From the NCBI RefSeq assembly GCF_943912325.1, contig NZ_CALTTX010000040.1, positions 1 to 23,172 on the forward strand: 23,172 nucleotides of DNA, in the 5' to 3' direction. Positions 6,906-13,771 of the stretch are shown piece after piece. Both the position numbers and the translations under genes were made by a program. Origin of the DNA: an uncultured Microbacterium sp. (GTDB lineage Bacteria; Actinomycetota; Actinomycetes; Actinomycetales; Microbacteriaceae). The notes under the pieces were generated by a model. That model did no database searches, had not been told where the DNA came from, and worked only from the letters and a program-made list of their open reading frames with translations. Positions within the stretch are counted from its first letter, which is position 1; every line of letters starts with the position of its first letter.

Positions 6906-9373
6906 CGGCGTCCACCCCACATCTCTCTCGCGAGCGCGAACATGTCGCGCGTCGATGCCTCGGGCAGGTATGCGCGCCCGATCGCCGTGCCGATGCGCGG
7001 GAGCGCGACCGGGTCGGCATACGCCAAGTGAATGCCGACGTAGCGTGGCTTGAACTTGCTCTTGAACCGGAACAGCGATGAGAAACCGTAGACGGGTTCG
7101 AGGGCGGTGCCGAGCCACGCCAGCAGGTCATCGATCGGTTCGGGTTCGGTATCGTCGCCCGGCCGTGTCGCGAGGGGCGCGCCCGACAGGCTCATGACAG
7201 CAATCCCCTCGTCGCGCATGCGCAGCGCGGCCTTCGCGATGAGGAACTCCATCACGCCGTTCGGTCCATCGGCGGCGCGACGCATGAAATCGAGGGTCCA
7301 TCCGGTCTGCACGCCGTCGGTCCACGACGGCATCCAGCTCGTCACGCCCTGAACGCGCCCGTCGGCGTCGATCGCGAGCAGCAGGCGCACCTCGGGATCG
7401 CGTGCCTCGGCGATTCCTCCGAGCGTGAAGCCCATTTCGGGCAACGCCTTCTCGGCGACCCACGCTTCGCTGATCTCTTCGATCTGCACCGTGAGCGCGG
7501 CGCTGAGTTCGCGCCACGATCCCCACTCGGTGTGCATTCCCTCGCGCTCGGCGCGCGTCACGGGCTGGCGGATCTTTTCGCGTGCCTTGCCGACGAGGTC
7601 GAACTCGGGCAGATCTACGACGGTTTCTTCGCCGACCGAAAAGTGTTCCCAGCCCATAGAATCGAAGATCGGCAGCAGTTCTTCATGGATGCTGTAGAAG
7701 GCCGGCGTCCATCCGCGCTGCGCGCAGAGCGCGACGAAACCGAGGATCGCGGTGCGCTGCCGCGCGACATCGCCGACCGGGTCGGCGAGCGCGAGAGCGA
7801 CGTCACCGACGAGACGGTACGCGACCGCCGACTGCTGATCCGCCGAGTACCAGTAGCGCGTGCCCTCCCACGTGCCGAGGAACCCGAGCGTGCCACCCCC
7901 GCGACGCAGCAGGGCGCGATAGAGCGTGCCGTCGCTGTCGGGCGGGTACTCGGGCGAGCGGTAGAGGCGCACAATCTGGAAGCATGCGATGATCCAGAAC
8001 ACCACGCCCACCCACTGGTAGGCCCAGAGCGCCGCTCCCCCGCGGGGGTACGGCGGCTGACCGATCCCCTCGAGAAACGCCGGCGGAATGAAGCGCCTGA
8101 TCGCCTCGACGAGGTCGTCGGCGAGACGCGGCGCGGAGCTGAAATCACCGTGGAAGACTGCGGCCACCAGCACGTACAGCAGCATCCCCGCAACGAGGGC
8201 GAAAACCGTCACGCTCGACGCGATAGCCGCGGCCACGCGGCGCGCGCGAATCGGAAAGCGGCGACGAGTCACGACGAGCACGGCGATCATCGCGAGGGGA
8301 ACGATTAGTTCGGCGACGATGGATGCCGCGATGTCGATCGCATCGCCGGCAAAGATCCGACTGTCGACACCGATCACGAGGGTTGCGAACGAAAAAGCCG
8401 CGATCACCGCGTTGACGACGAGCGCGAGCAGCCACCCTGCGCGGCGGCCGTTCCACAGCCCCCAGGCTGCGAGAAGCAGCAGCACGAGCGGCACGATCGC
8501 GAGCAAGGTCGGTCCGAGCCCGTGCGTGACGACGGCCGCCGTAACGTGGTCGCATGCCGTGAAATAGCGTGTCTCGCACGCGTGAACGAGGTGCTCGTCG
8601 TACTGCGCGAACATCCCCACCACGATCGAGAGCGGCCCGCGCCCGCCGCCCGCGACGAGCGCGGCCAGGGGCCCGGCGCCGGTGACGGCAACGAGGACGG
8701 CGATGAGCGATCGGGTCTCATGGACGGAGCTCGGATGCCACGCATGACCCTCGCCCCGGCGCAGGAACAGCGACCCCGCCACGAGGCCGAGCAGTGCGGC
8801 GCCGAGTCGGTACCAGGCATCCCCATCTCCTGCGTACAGCGCGAACATCGCGAGTGTCGCGAATCCGATCAGCCGCAGACGTCGGCGCCACAGTGCCGGG
8901 GCGATCGCCGAGGCGAACATGACCGCCGCCCACAGCCCGATCGCGGGATCGAGCACGGGGGTCTCGGCGGGTTCGAACGGCTCGAGCCCGACGATCGCCC
9001 ACAAGCCCGCGTGCACGAAGACACCGAGCGTGAGCGTCAGCACGCCGAAACCCGCCATCGCGGCGATCGTCCGTCGCGTCCCGAGCAGGTGCTCGGCGTA
9101 GGCCAGGACCGTGACCGCGAGCAACGCGGTGAGCACGACCTCGATCCAGGAATCGGGCACGACGAGCGCCGTGAGGATCGTCCACCACTGGCCTTGCTGG
9201 ATCGTCGCGACCGGGCTCACACCGATGGGAAGCCACGCGCCGCCCAGCAGCGAACCGCTGACGAGGCCCGCTATGAGAACCATTAACGCAAACGACAGCG
9301 CCACGGGGTGCGCGCGCACGAAGTTCAGGGTGTGGCGCATCCAGACCGGGCGCACGACGGGCGTTGCGGTCAT
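6902..9373 (-). CDS. MprF-like membrane protein with C-terminal phosphatidylglycerol lysyltransferase (DUF2156) domain
   Basis: An 823-residue protein. Residues 1 to about 485 carry many hydrophobic segments, and about 490-823 match the DUF2156/GNAT-fold aminoacyl-tRNA:phosphatidylglycerol transferase domain of MprF. Signs of that domain are GFLGTWEGTRYWYSADQQ, the ADPVGD turn, VTSWMPSW, TLDFMRRAADGPNGVMEFLI and the end motif RFKSKFKPRYVG. The first 210 residues look like a rhomboid-like membrane fold (QWWTILTALVVPDSW, YAEHLLGTRR), with no GxSx-type catalytic serine that I can see. Family knowledge: MprF enzymes move Lys or Ala from aminoacyl-tRNA to phosphatidylglycerol, lowering surface negative charge and resisting cationic peptides. 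The ATG at 9373 lies 2 nt after the rsrA stop, and the 3' end overlaps the esterase start as ATGA, so it is cotranscribed with both. Amino acid and lipid specificity cannot be read from the sequence. Confidence 0.88.
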   Translation of the reverse strand: MTATPVVRPVWMRHTLNFVRAHPVALSFALMVLIAGLVSGSLLGGAWLPIGVSPVATIQQGQWWTILTALVVPDSWIEVVLTALLAVTVLAYAEHLLGTRRTIAAMAGFGVLTLTLGVFVHAGLWAIVGLEPFEPAETPVLDPAIGLWAAVMFASAIAPALWRRRLRLIGFATLAMFALYAGDGDAWYRLGAALLGLVAGSLFLRRGEGHAWHPSSVHETRSLIAVLVAVTGAGPLAALVAGGGRGPLSIVVGMFAQYDEHLVHACETRYFTACDHVTAAVVTHGLGPTLLAIVPLVLLLLAAWGLWNGRRAGWLLALVVNAVIAAFSFATLVIGVDSRIFAGDAIDIAASIVAELIVPLAMIAVLVVTRRRFPIRARRVAAAIASSVTVFALVAGMLLYVLVAAVFHGDFSSAPRLADDLVEAIRRFIPPAFLEGIGQPPYPRGGAALWAYQWVGVVFWIIACFQIVRLYRSPEYPPDSDGTLYRALLRRGGGTLGFLGTWEGTRYWYSADQQSAVAYRLVGDVALALADPVGDVARQRTAILGFVALCAQRGWTPAFYSIHEELLPIFDSMGWEHFSVGEETVVDLPEFDLVGKAREKIRQPVTRAEREGMHTEWGSWRELSAALTVQIEEISEAWVAEKALPEMGFTLGGIAEARDPEVRLLLAIDADGRVQGVTSWMPSWTDGVQTGWTLDFMRRAADGPNGVMEFLIAKAALRMRDEGIAVMSLSGAPLATRPGDDTEPEPIDDLLAWLGTALEPVYGFSSLFRFKSKFKPRYVGIHLAYADPVALPRIGTAIGRAYLPEASTRDMFALAREMWGGRR

Positions 9374-9375
9374 CG

Positions 9376-9621
9376 TCAGTGGTGCGTCGCCTGCGCCTCA
9401 CGCAGTTGAGCGAGCACGCGGTCGCGCAGCTCTTCGGGTGCGGTCTCGCGGCACGCTCGAGCGACGACCTCAGTCAGGGTCGATGCGACGAGCGCCTCTT
9501 CCCGACAGGTCTGACAGCCTTCGAGGTGCTGACGGATGTCGGCATGCTCTGTCTGGCACATCTCGTGCCGCAGGTATTCCTCGAGGTCGGCCAGTGCTTT
9601 GTCGCAGCCGCAATCACTCAT
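9376..9621 (-). CDS. rsrA: RsrA/RshA-type zinc anti-sigma factor (ZAS family, redox sensing)
   Basis: An 81-residue protein with the ZAS signature HxxxCxxC as HLEGCQTC (His32, Cys36, Cys39). Cys6 lies 26 residues before that histidine, the same spacing as Cys11 to His37 in Streptomyces RsrA. This family binds zinc and holds SigR/SigH inactive; oxidation of the thiols forms a disulfide, ejects zinc and frees the sigma factor. The ATG at 9621 overlaps the sigR stop codon as ATGA, so the two are translationally coupled. An extra cysteine (Cys4) and Cys22 are also present. Residues after about 45 form the helical sigma-binding part (TLTEVVARACRETAPEELRD). Identity is secure from motif plus neighbour. 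Confidence 0.93.
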   Translation of the reverse strand: MSDCGCDKALADLEEYLRHEMCQTEHADIRQHLEGCQTCREEALVASTLTEVVARACRETAPEELRDRVLAQLREAQATHH

Positions 9622-10307
9622 TTCGTACTCCCAGATACGGCGGAGCTGATGCCCCGTTCGCGTGCGTAGTCGGCCAACAGATCACGCAGCAAGCGCCTGC
9701 CACGATGCAGGCGGCTCATGACCGTGCCGATCGGTGTCTTCATGATCTCGGCGATCTCTTGATAAGGAAAGCCCTCGACATCGGCGAGGTACACCGCGAG
9801 GCGGAAGTCCTCGGGAATCGCTTGGAGGGCGTCTTTCACCGCAGAGGCCGGCATGTGGTCGATCGCCTCCGCCTCGGCGGATCGGCTCGAAGTCGCGGTC
9901 GTCGACTCCGCGCCGCCCAGTTGCCAATCCTCGAGCTCATCGATCGTGCCCTGGTAGGGCTCGCGCTGCTTTTTGCGGTACGTGTTGATGTAGGTGTTCG
10001 TGAGGATCCGGTACAGCCAGGCCTTGAGGTTCGTCCCCTGCGTGAACGACGACCACGACGCGAACGCCTTAGCGAATGTCTCTTGCACGAGGTCGGCGGC
10101 GTCCGCGGGGTTGCGGGTCATGCGCATGCCTGCCGCGTACAGCTGATCCATGAACGGCAGGGCCTGCTGCTCGAACTGGTCGCGAGCAGTCTCAGCGGGG
10201 CGGAGCGCCTGCTCAGGACCGGTCTCGGGGCCGCGTGTCGTCATAGCTCCCCAGTCTAGGTCGCGCGGCTGAACGTTCCCGAGTGGTCGTTCCAGGACGA
10301 GTTGCAT
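9618..10307 (-). CDS. sigR: SigR/SigH-type ECF RNA polymerase sigma factor (oxidative/thiol stress)
   Basis: The product is 229 residues from ATG 10307, or 208 from ATG 10244. Region 2 is RMTRNPADAADLVQETFAKA with TNLKAWLYRILTNTYINTYR, and region 4 is FPYQEIAEIMKTPIGTVMSR. Both closely follow mycobacterial SigH and Streptomyces SigR. It directs RNA polymerase to thioredoxin, mycothiol and protein quality-control genes and is held by RsrA, encoded just downstream. Start choice: ATG 10307 has AGGAGG with a 6-nt spacer and sits about 45 nt after a SigR-type promoter. ATG 10244 sits 8 nt after a TAGACT -10 box, with GGGGAG too close to act as a normal ribosome site. Both may be used, giving long and short isoforms; the longer is reported here. 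It heads an operon with rsrA, the MprF-like gene and the esterase, and is divergent from aroA. Confidence 0.94.
   Translation of the reverse strand: MQLVLERPLGNVQPRDLDWGAMTTRGPETGPEQALRPAETARDQFEQQALPFMDQLYAAGMRMTRNPADAADLVQETFAKAFASWSSFTQGTNLKAWLYRILTNTYINTYRKKQREPYQGTIDELEDWQLGGAESTTATSSRSAEAEAIDHMPASAVKDALQAIPEDFRLAVYLADVEGFPYQEIAEIMKTPIGTVMSRLHRGRRLLRDLLADYARERGISSAVSGSTK
10253..10258 (-). promoter_or_regulatory. Putative housekeeping -10 box for the short sigR form
   Basis: TAGACT on the minus strand stands 8 nt before ATG 10244, inside the reading frame of the longer sigR form. It matches the TAGGCT-like boxes in front of other genes here and would give a very short leader or a leaderless mRNA for the 208-residue protein. 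Confidence 0.45.
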
Positions 10308-10313
10308 CGGGAT

Positions 10314-10319
10314 CCTCCT
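10314..10319 (-). promoter_or_regulatory. Strong Shine-Dalgarno sequence of the long sigR start
   Basis: AGGAGG on the minus strand is separated by 6 nt from ATG 10307. It is the best ribosome-binding site I saw in the window and is the main reason for preferring this start over ATG 10244. Confidence 0.7.
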
Positions 10320-10358
10320 CTTCCGGCATCCAAAACGCGGTCGATCAGTCCCTCGATG

Positions 10359-10385
10359 AAACGCGCTCCGCGCACGCGTATTCCC
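10359..10385 (-). promoter_or_regulatory. SigR/SigH-type autoregulatory promoter
   Basis: On the minus strand GGGAAT (10385-10380) is followed by 17 nt and GTTT (10362-10359). This fits the known SigR/SigH consensus of GGAAT/GGAAC, a spacer of about 16-20 nt, and GTT. Transcription would start near 10350, leaving a leader of about 45 nt with AGGAGG before ATG 10307. The sigR operon therefore probably activates itself after thiol oxidation, as in Streptomyces and mycobacteria. Confidence 0.7.
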
Positions 10386-10413
10386 GGCGCTCCATCGGCG
10401 AGAGTGCCCTCGG

Positions 10414-10419
10414 TAGGCT
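10414..10419 (+). promoter_or_regulatory. Putative -10 box of aroA
   Basis: TAGGCT followed by 7 nt and the aroA ATG at 10427. This predicts a leaderless aroA mRNA; no Shine-Dalgarno sequence is visible. The expected -35 position (about 10391-10396) lies next to the SigR -35 element of the opposite strand. Confidence 0.5.
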
Positions 10420-10426
10420 GGTCAAG

Positions 10427-11764
10427 ATGAGCGTCGCAATCGATGAGGCACCCGACAAAGACCATTCCGCCGCGGGATGGTCGGCGCCGCGCGCCGCGAG
10501 ACCCCTCGACGCGACCGTCTCGGTGCCCGGCTCGAAGTCGCTCACGGGGCGCGAACTCGTCCTCTCTGCGCTCGCCGACGGCGAGAGCCTGCTGACCGCT
10601 CCCCTGCATTCGCAAGACTCCGTGCGCATGATCGGCGCGTTGCGCGCTCTCGGCGTGAAGATCGAGCGGCGTCCCGGATCGAGCGCGTTCGGCGACGACC
10701 TGCTCGTGCACGGTGGCAGCGCGTTCGCGACCCCCGCCGAGATCGACTGCGGTCAGGCGGGCACCGTCATGCGGTTCGTCGCGCCGCTCGCGGGCCTCGC
10801 CGACGGCACCGTTCATTTCACCGCCGACGCATCGGCCCTGCACCGGCCGATGGGCGAACTGATCCAGGCGCTGCGTGATCTCGGTATCGACATCGACGAC
10901 GAAGGTCGCTGGGGCCTGCCGTTCACGGCTCACGGCCACGGCCGCGTGCGCGGCGGCGAGCTCCGCATCGACGCGTCGCGCTCGAGCCAGTTCGTCTCGG
11001 GCCTGCTTCTCGCGGCGGCACGGTTCGATGTCGGTCTGCACCTGATTCACACGGGTGAGCGGCTGCCGAGCATCCCGCACATCGACATGACTCTCGACAC
11101 GCTCGCGCGGCGCGGCGTTCACGTCGAACGGCCCGCCGTCGGCGAGTGGATCGTGCAGGCCGGTCCGATCCGCGCGCGCGAGGTCGCGATCGAGCCCGAT
11201 CTGTCGAACGCGGCTCCCTTCCTCGCGGCGGCCTTCATCGCCGGCGGCTCGGTGGCCGTCACGGGATGGCCGTCATCGTCGACGCAGCCCGGCGCCCTGC
11301 TGCCGGAGCTTTTCGAGGCGCTCGGGGCTCGGGTGTCGCGCCGCGCGGGTTCGCTGCACGTCACGGCGAACGGGCGCCCGCGCGGCGTCGACCTCGACCT
11401 CGAGGCCGCGGGCGAGCTCGCCCCGACCTTCGTTGGGCTTGCCGCTCTCGCGGACAGCCCGAGCACGATCACCGGTATCGGCCACTTGCGTGGCCACGAG
11501 ACCGACCGACTTCGCGCGCTCGTCGACAACCTCAAGGCCCTCGGCGGCCACGCCGAAGAACTCCCCGACGGGCTGCGGATCACTCCGCAACCGCTCCACG
11601 GCGGCGTGTGGCGCTCGTTCCACGATCACCGCATGGCGACGACGGGCGCCCTCATCGGGCTCGCGGTCGATGGCGTCGTGATCGACGACATCGGCGCGAC
11701 GGCCAAGACGCTGCCCGAGTTCGCGGAGCTGTGGGCACGGATGCTGAGTGAGACGGCAGCCTAG
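10427..11764 (+). CDS. aroA: 3-phosphoshikimate 1-carboxyvinyltransferase (EPSP synthase)
   Basis: The 445-residue product is the size of bacterial EPSP synthase. It joins shikimate-3-phosphate and phosphoenolpyruvate in the sixth step of the shikimate pathway in the cytosol. Visible motifs are VPGSKSLTGRELVLSALADG (residues near 29-48, substrate-binding Lys/Ser/Arg), DCGQAGTVMRF (the PEP-binding loop), SSQFVSGLLLAAARF, LPSIPHIDMT and FHDHRMATTGALIG near the C-terminus. The usual Asn of the (S/T)NR motif is Gly here (TGR); the flanking Lys, Ser and Arg are kept. ATG 10427 is chosen over in-frame upstream codons because the family N-terminus and the TAGGCT -10 box agree with it. The stop TAG shares one base with the GTG start of rsgA, so the two genes are coupled. 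The aroA-rsgA pair beside sigR/sigH is conserved in mycobacteria. Confidence 0.96.
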   Translation: MSVAIDEAPDKDHSAAGWSAPRAARPLDATVSVPGSKSLTGRELVLSALADGESLLTAPLHSQDSVRMIGALRALGVKIERRPGSSAFGDDLLVHGGSAFATPAEIDCGQAGTVMRFVAPLAGLADGTVHFTADASALHRPMGELIQALRDLGIDIDDEGRWGLPFTAHGHGRVRGGELRIDASRSSQFVSGLLLAAARFDVGLHLIHTGERLPSIPHIDMTLDTLARRGVHVERPAVGEWIVQAGPIRAREVAIEPDLSNAAPFLAAAFIAGGSVAVTGWPSSSTQPGALLPELFEALGARVSRRAGSLHVTANGRPRGVDLDLEAAGELAPTFVGLAALADSPSTITGIGHLRGHETDRLRALVDNLKALGGHAEELPDGLRITPQPLHGGVWRSFHDHRMATTGALIGLAVDGVVIDDIGATAKTLPEFAELWARMLSETAA

Positions 11765-12837
11765 TGGGAGACGCGGATGCCCCGTGGTGGGCGGGCGACG
11801 ATGACGACGACGACGATGCGCAGTACGACGAAGCATCCATTCGCTCCCGTCCCAATCCCAAGGCCAACCGTCCCCGCACGAAAAGACGTCCCGCACACGA
11901 CGACGCCCTAACGGCCCGCGTGCTCGGCGTCGACCGTGGGCGCTACACGGTGCTGATCGACGAAGACGGTCCCGACGAGCACGAGGCGACGGCCGCGCGC
12001 GCACGCGAGCTTCGGCGTGTGCCGATCGTGACGGGCGATCGGGCTCGGGTCGTCGGCGACGTCTCGGGCGACGAGGGCACCCTCTCGCGCATCGTCGGGA
12101 TCGAAGAGCGCTCGACACTCTTGCGCCGGAGCGCCGACGACACCGATCAGGTCGAGCGGGTCATCGTCGCGAACGCCGACCAGATGCTCGTCGTCGTCGC
12201 GGCGGCCGACCCTGAACCCCGCGCTCGGCTCGTCGACCGGTACCTCGTGGCCGCGCTCGATGCGGGGATCGCGCCACTGCTCGTCGTGACCAAGACCGAT
12301 CTCGCCGACCCGACCGACTTCTTGCGCCACTTCGAGGGCCTCGATGACTTGCGCGTTTTCCGCAGTGCGCGCGACGCATGGCCGCTCGCCGAGATTGGCG
12401 AAGCGCTCGCGGGGCACTCGACCGTCTTCGTCGGACACTCGGGCGTCGGCAAATCGACGCTCGTCAATGCGCTCGTCCCGGACGCACGCCGGGCAACGGG
12501 GCACGTCAACGAGGTCACGGGCCGCGGCCGCCATACGTCGTCGTCGACCGTCTCGCTGCGCTATCGCGGAGCGACCGGTAACGGTTGGGTCATCGATACC
12601 CCGGGAGTGCGCTCGTTCGGCCTCGGGCACGTCGACCCGAACCACATCATCGACGCATTCCCCGACCTCGCGCGCCTCGCCGAGGAGTGCCCCCGCGGTT
12701 GCACCCACCTTGCGGACGCGCCCGACTGCGCGATCATCGAGGCCGTCGAACGCGGCGACCTCGGCCCCACGGGTCCGGGTCGGCTCGACTCGCTGCAGCG
12801 CCTGCTCGAGACGTTCGCGGGCAAGGCATCGCCCTAG
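11764..12837 (+). CDS. rsgA: Ribosome small subunit-dependent GTPase A
   Basis: A 357-residue circularly permuted GTPase. The motif order is G4 (VVTKTDL, near 177), G1/P-loop (GHSGVGKSTLVNAL, near 223) and G3 (DTPGVRSFG, near 278), followed by the C-terminal zinc motif CPRGCTHLADAPDC. RsgA acts late in 30S subunit maturation, hydrolysing GTP when bound to the decoding region. The N-terminal 60 residues are a non-conserved extension with a run of seven aspartates (residues near 12-18), then a basic patch (NRPRTKRRP) before the OB-fold. The GTG start overlaps the aroA stop by one base (TAGTG). The stop TAG is also the first three bases of a TAGGCT box for the next gene. Confidence 0.95.
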   Translation: MGDADAPWWAGDDDDDDDAQYDEASIRSRPNPKANRPRTKRRPAHDDALTARVLGVDRGRYTVLIDEDGPDEHEATAARARELRRVPIVTGDRARVVGDVSGDEGTLSRIVGIEERSTLLRRSADDTDQVERVIVANADQMLVVVAAADPEPRARLVDRYLVAALDAGIAPLLVVTKTDLADPTDFLRHFEGLDDLRVFRSARDAWPLAEIGEALAGHSTVFVGHSGVGKSTLVNALVPDARRATGHVNEVTGRGRHTSSSTVSLRYRGATGNGWVIDTPGVRSFGLGHVDPNHIIDAFPDLARLAEECPRGCTHLADAPDCAIIEAVERGDLGPTGPGRLDSLQRLLETFAGKASP

Positions 12838-12840
12838 GCT
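12835..12840 (+). promoter_or_regulatory. Putative -10 box of bcp overlapping the rsgA stop codon
   Basis: TAGGCT begins with the rsgA stop codon TAG and lies 6 nt before the bcp ATG. The GGAG in the spacer is only 2 nt from the ATG, too close for normal ribosome binding, so a leaderless bcp transcript is plausible in addition to read-through from aroA-rsgA. Confidence 0.45.
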
Positions 12841-12846
12841 GGAGTC

Positions 12847-13317
12847 ATGACGACCCTCGCCGCGGGCGACCGCGCCCCCGAATTCTCGTTGCTCGATCAC
12901 GACGGCTCCGCCGTGACGCTCGGTTCGCTCCGCGGCAAGCGCGCCGTGCTGTATTTCTATCCCGCTGCCATGACGCCGGGATGCACGACGCAGGCGTGCG
13001 ACTTTCGCGACAGCCTCGGCGCCCTTAGCGCGGCCGGCTACACCGTGATCGGGATCTCACGCGACGAGCCCGCCAAGCTCGCCGAGTTCCGCGAGCGCGA
13101 CCACCTGACCTTCCCGCTCCTGAGCGACCCCGACCACACCGTGCACGAGGCCTACGGCGCGTGGGGCGAGAAGAACAACTACGGCAAGACGATCACGGGC
13201 GCACTTCGCTCGACCGTCGTGATCGACGAAGACGGGGTCGTGACGCTCGCGCTCTACAACGTCAAGGCGACGGGGCACGTCGCGCGGCTGCGCAAGCTGC
13301 TCGGCATCGACAGCTGA
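12847..13317 (+). CDS. bcp: Thioredoxin-dependent thiol peroxidase (BCP/PrxQ peroxiredoxin)
   Basis: A 156-residue peroxiredoxin of the BCP/PrxQ class. The active-site segment FYPAAMTPGCTTQACDF has the peroxidatic cysteine in PGCTT and the resolving cysteine five residues later (QAC), the atypical two-cysteine pattern. The later motif GAWGEKNNYGKTITGALRST is also typical. It reduces hydrogen and organic peroxides in the cytosol with electrons from thioredoxin. It starts 9 nt after the rsgA stop and has its own TAGGCT box. Its place three genes from sigR fits a shared oxidative-stress theme, but I see no GGAAT-type promoter directly in front of it. Confidence 0.95.
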   Translation: MTTLAAGDRAPEFSLLDHDGSAVTLGSLRGKRAVLYFYPAAMTPGCTTQACDFRDSLGALSAAGYTVIGISRDEPAKLAEFRERDHLTFPLLSDPDHTVHEAYGAWGEKNNYGKTITGALRSTVVIDEDGVVTLALYNVKATGHVARLRKLLGIDS

Positions 13318-13330
13318 TCGCCGCGGTAGC

Positions 13331-13353
13331 GAGCCGGCACTGCGTGTCGGCTC
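13331..13353. terminator. Weak hairpin between convergent bcp and the membrane-protein gene
   Basis: GAGCCG and CGGCTC flank a CAC/GTG inner stem with one mismatch and a 3-nt loop. It lies 14 nt after the bcp stop and overlaps the stop codon of the minus-strand gene. No T tract follows, so the terminator role is tentative. Confidence 0.35.
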
Positions 13354-13771
13354 AGCGCGGTGCGTTGCGTCCGGCCGCGCGGGCCGCTGCCCAGAGCGCC
13401 CAGATCCCGATGACGGCGGGAACGGCGAGCACGAGTGCGAGGAACGGGTGCGCGTACTGACCTGTCAGGGCACCGAGCGCGATCGCGAGCACGAGCACTT
13501 GCGTCACGACGCCACCAGATCGACCCCACGAGCGGCTCCGCATCGTCGCGACGGCGAACGACGCGACCGCAACGGCAAAAAGGAACGTCAGCACGATGAG
13601 CGCCAGCGCGCTCGCGAGCGAAACGGTATCGCCGCGGAAGATCGCGAGCACCTGCCAGAGCGCGAGCACCGCGATCCCGAGCGCTTCGACGATCAGCACG
13701 AGGGCGCCGATCGATGCGGCTCGCGACGGGCGTTGCACGGGAGCGGGCGGTGGGGATTCGGGATCAGTCAT
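13352..13771 (-). CDS. Small four-helix integral membrane protein, function unknown
   Basis: This 139-residue protein is mostly hydrophobic, with four predicted membrane helices at about residues 20-42, 52-76, 86-104 and 108-128. They are joined by short loops, with a proline-rich N-terminus (TDPESPPPAPVQRPSR) and a basic C-terminus (AAGRNAPR). There is no catalytic or binding motif I recognise. Similar small membrane proteins are common as hypotheticals in Microbacteriaceae. The start ATG at 13771 has CATACT 8 nt upstream, consistent with a short or absent leader. It is convergent with bcp and transcribed away from whiB1, so it appears to be monocistronic. Confidence 0.75.
   Translation of the reverse strand: MTDPESPPPAPVQRPSRAASIGALVLIVEALGIAVLALWQVLAIFRGDTVSLASALALIVLTFLFAVAVASFAVATMRSRSWGRSGGVVTQVLVLAIALGALTGQYAHPFLALVLAVPAVIGIWALWAAARAAGRNAPR

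Noticed and set aside
6042..7031. 329-codon plus-strand frame opposite the esterase gene
   Set aside because: Arg/Asp/His-rich composition typical of antisense frames; no domain, and the opposite strand has a coupled operon.
10273..10294. Second SigR-like promoter GGAAC-N14-GTT close to sigR
   Set aside because: The 14-nt spacer is too short for the SigR/SigH consensus, and GGGAAT-N17-GTTT farther upstream is much better.
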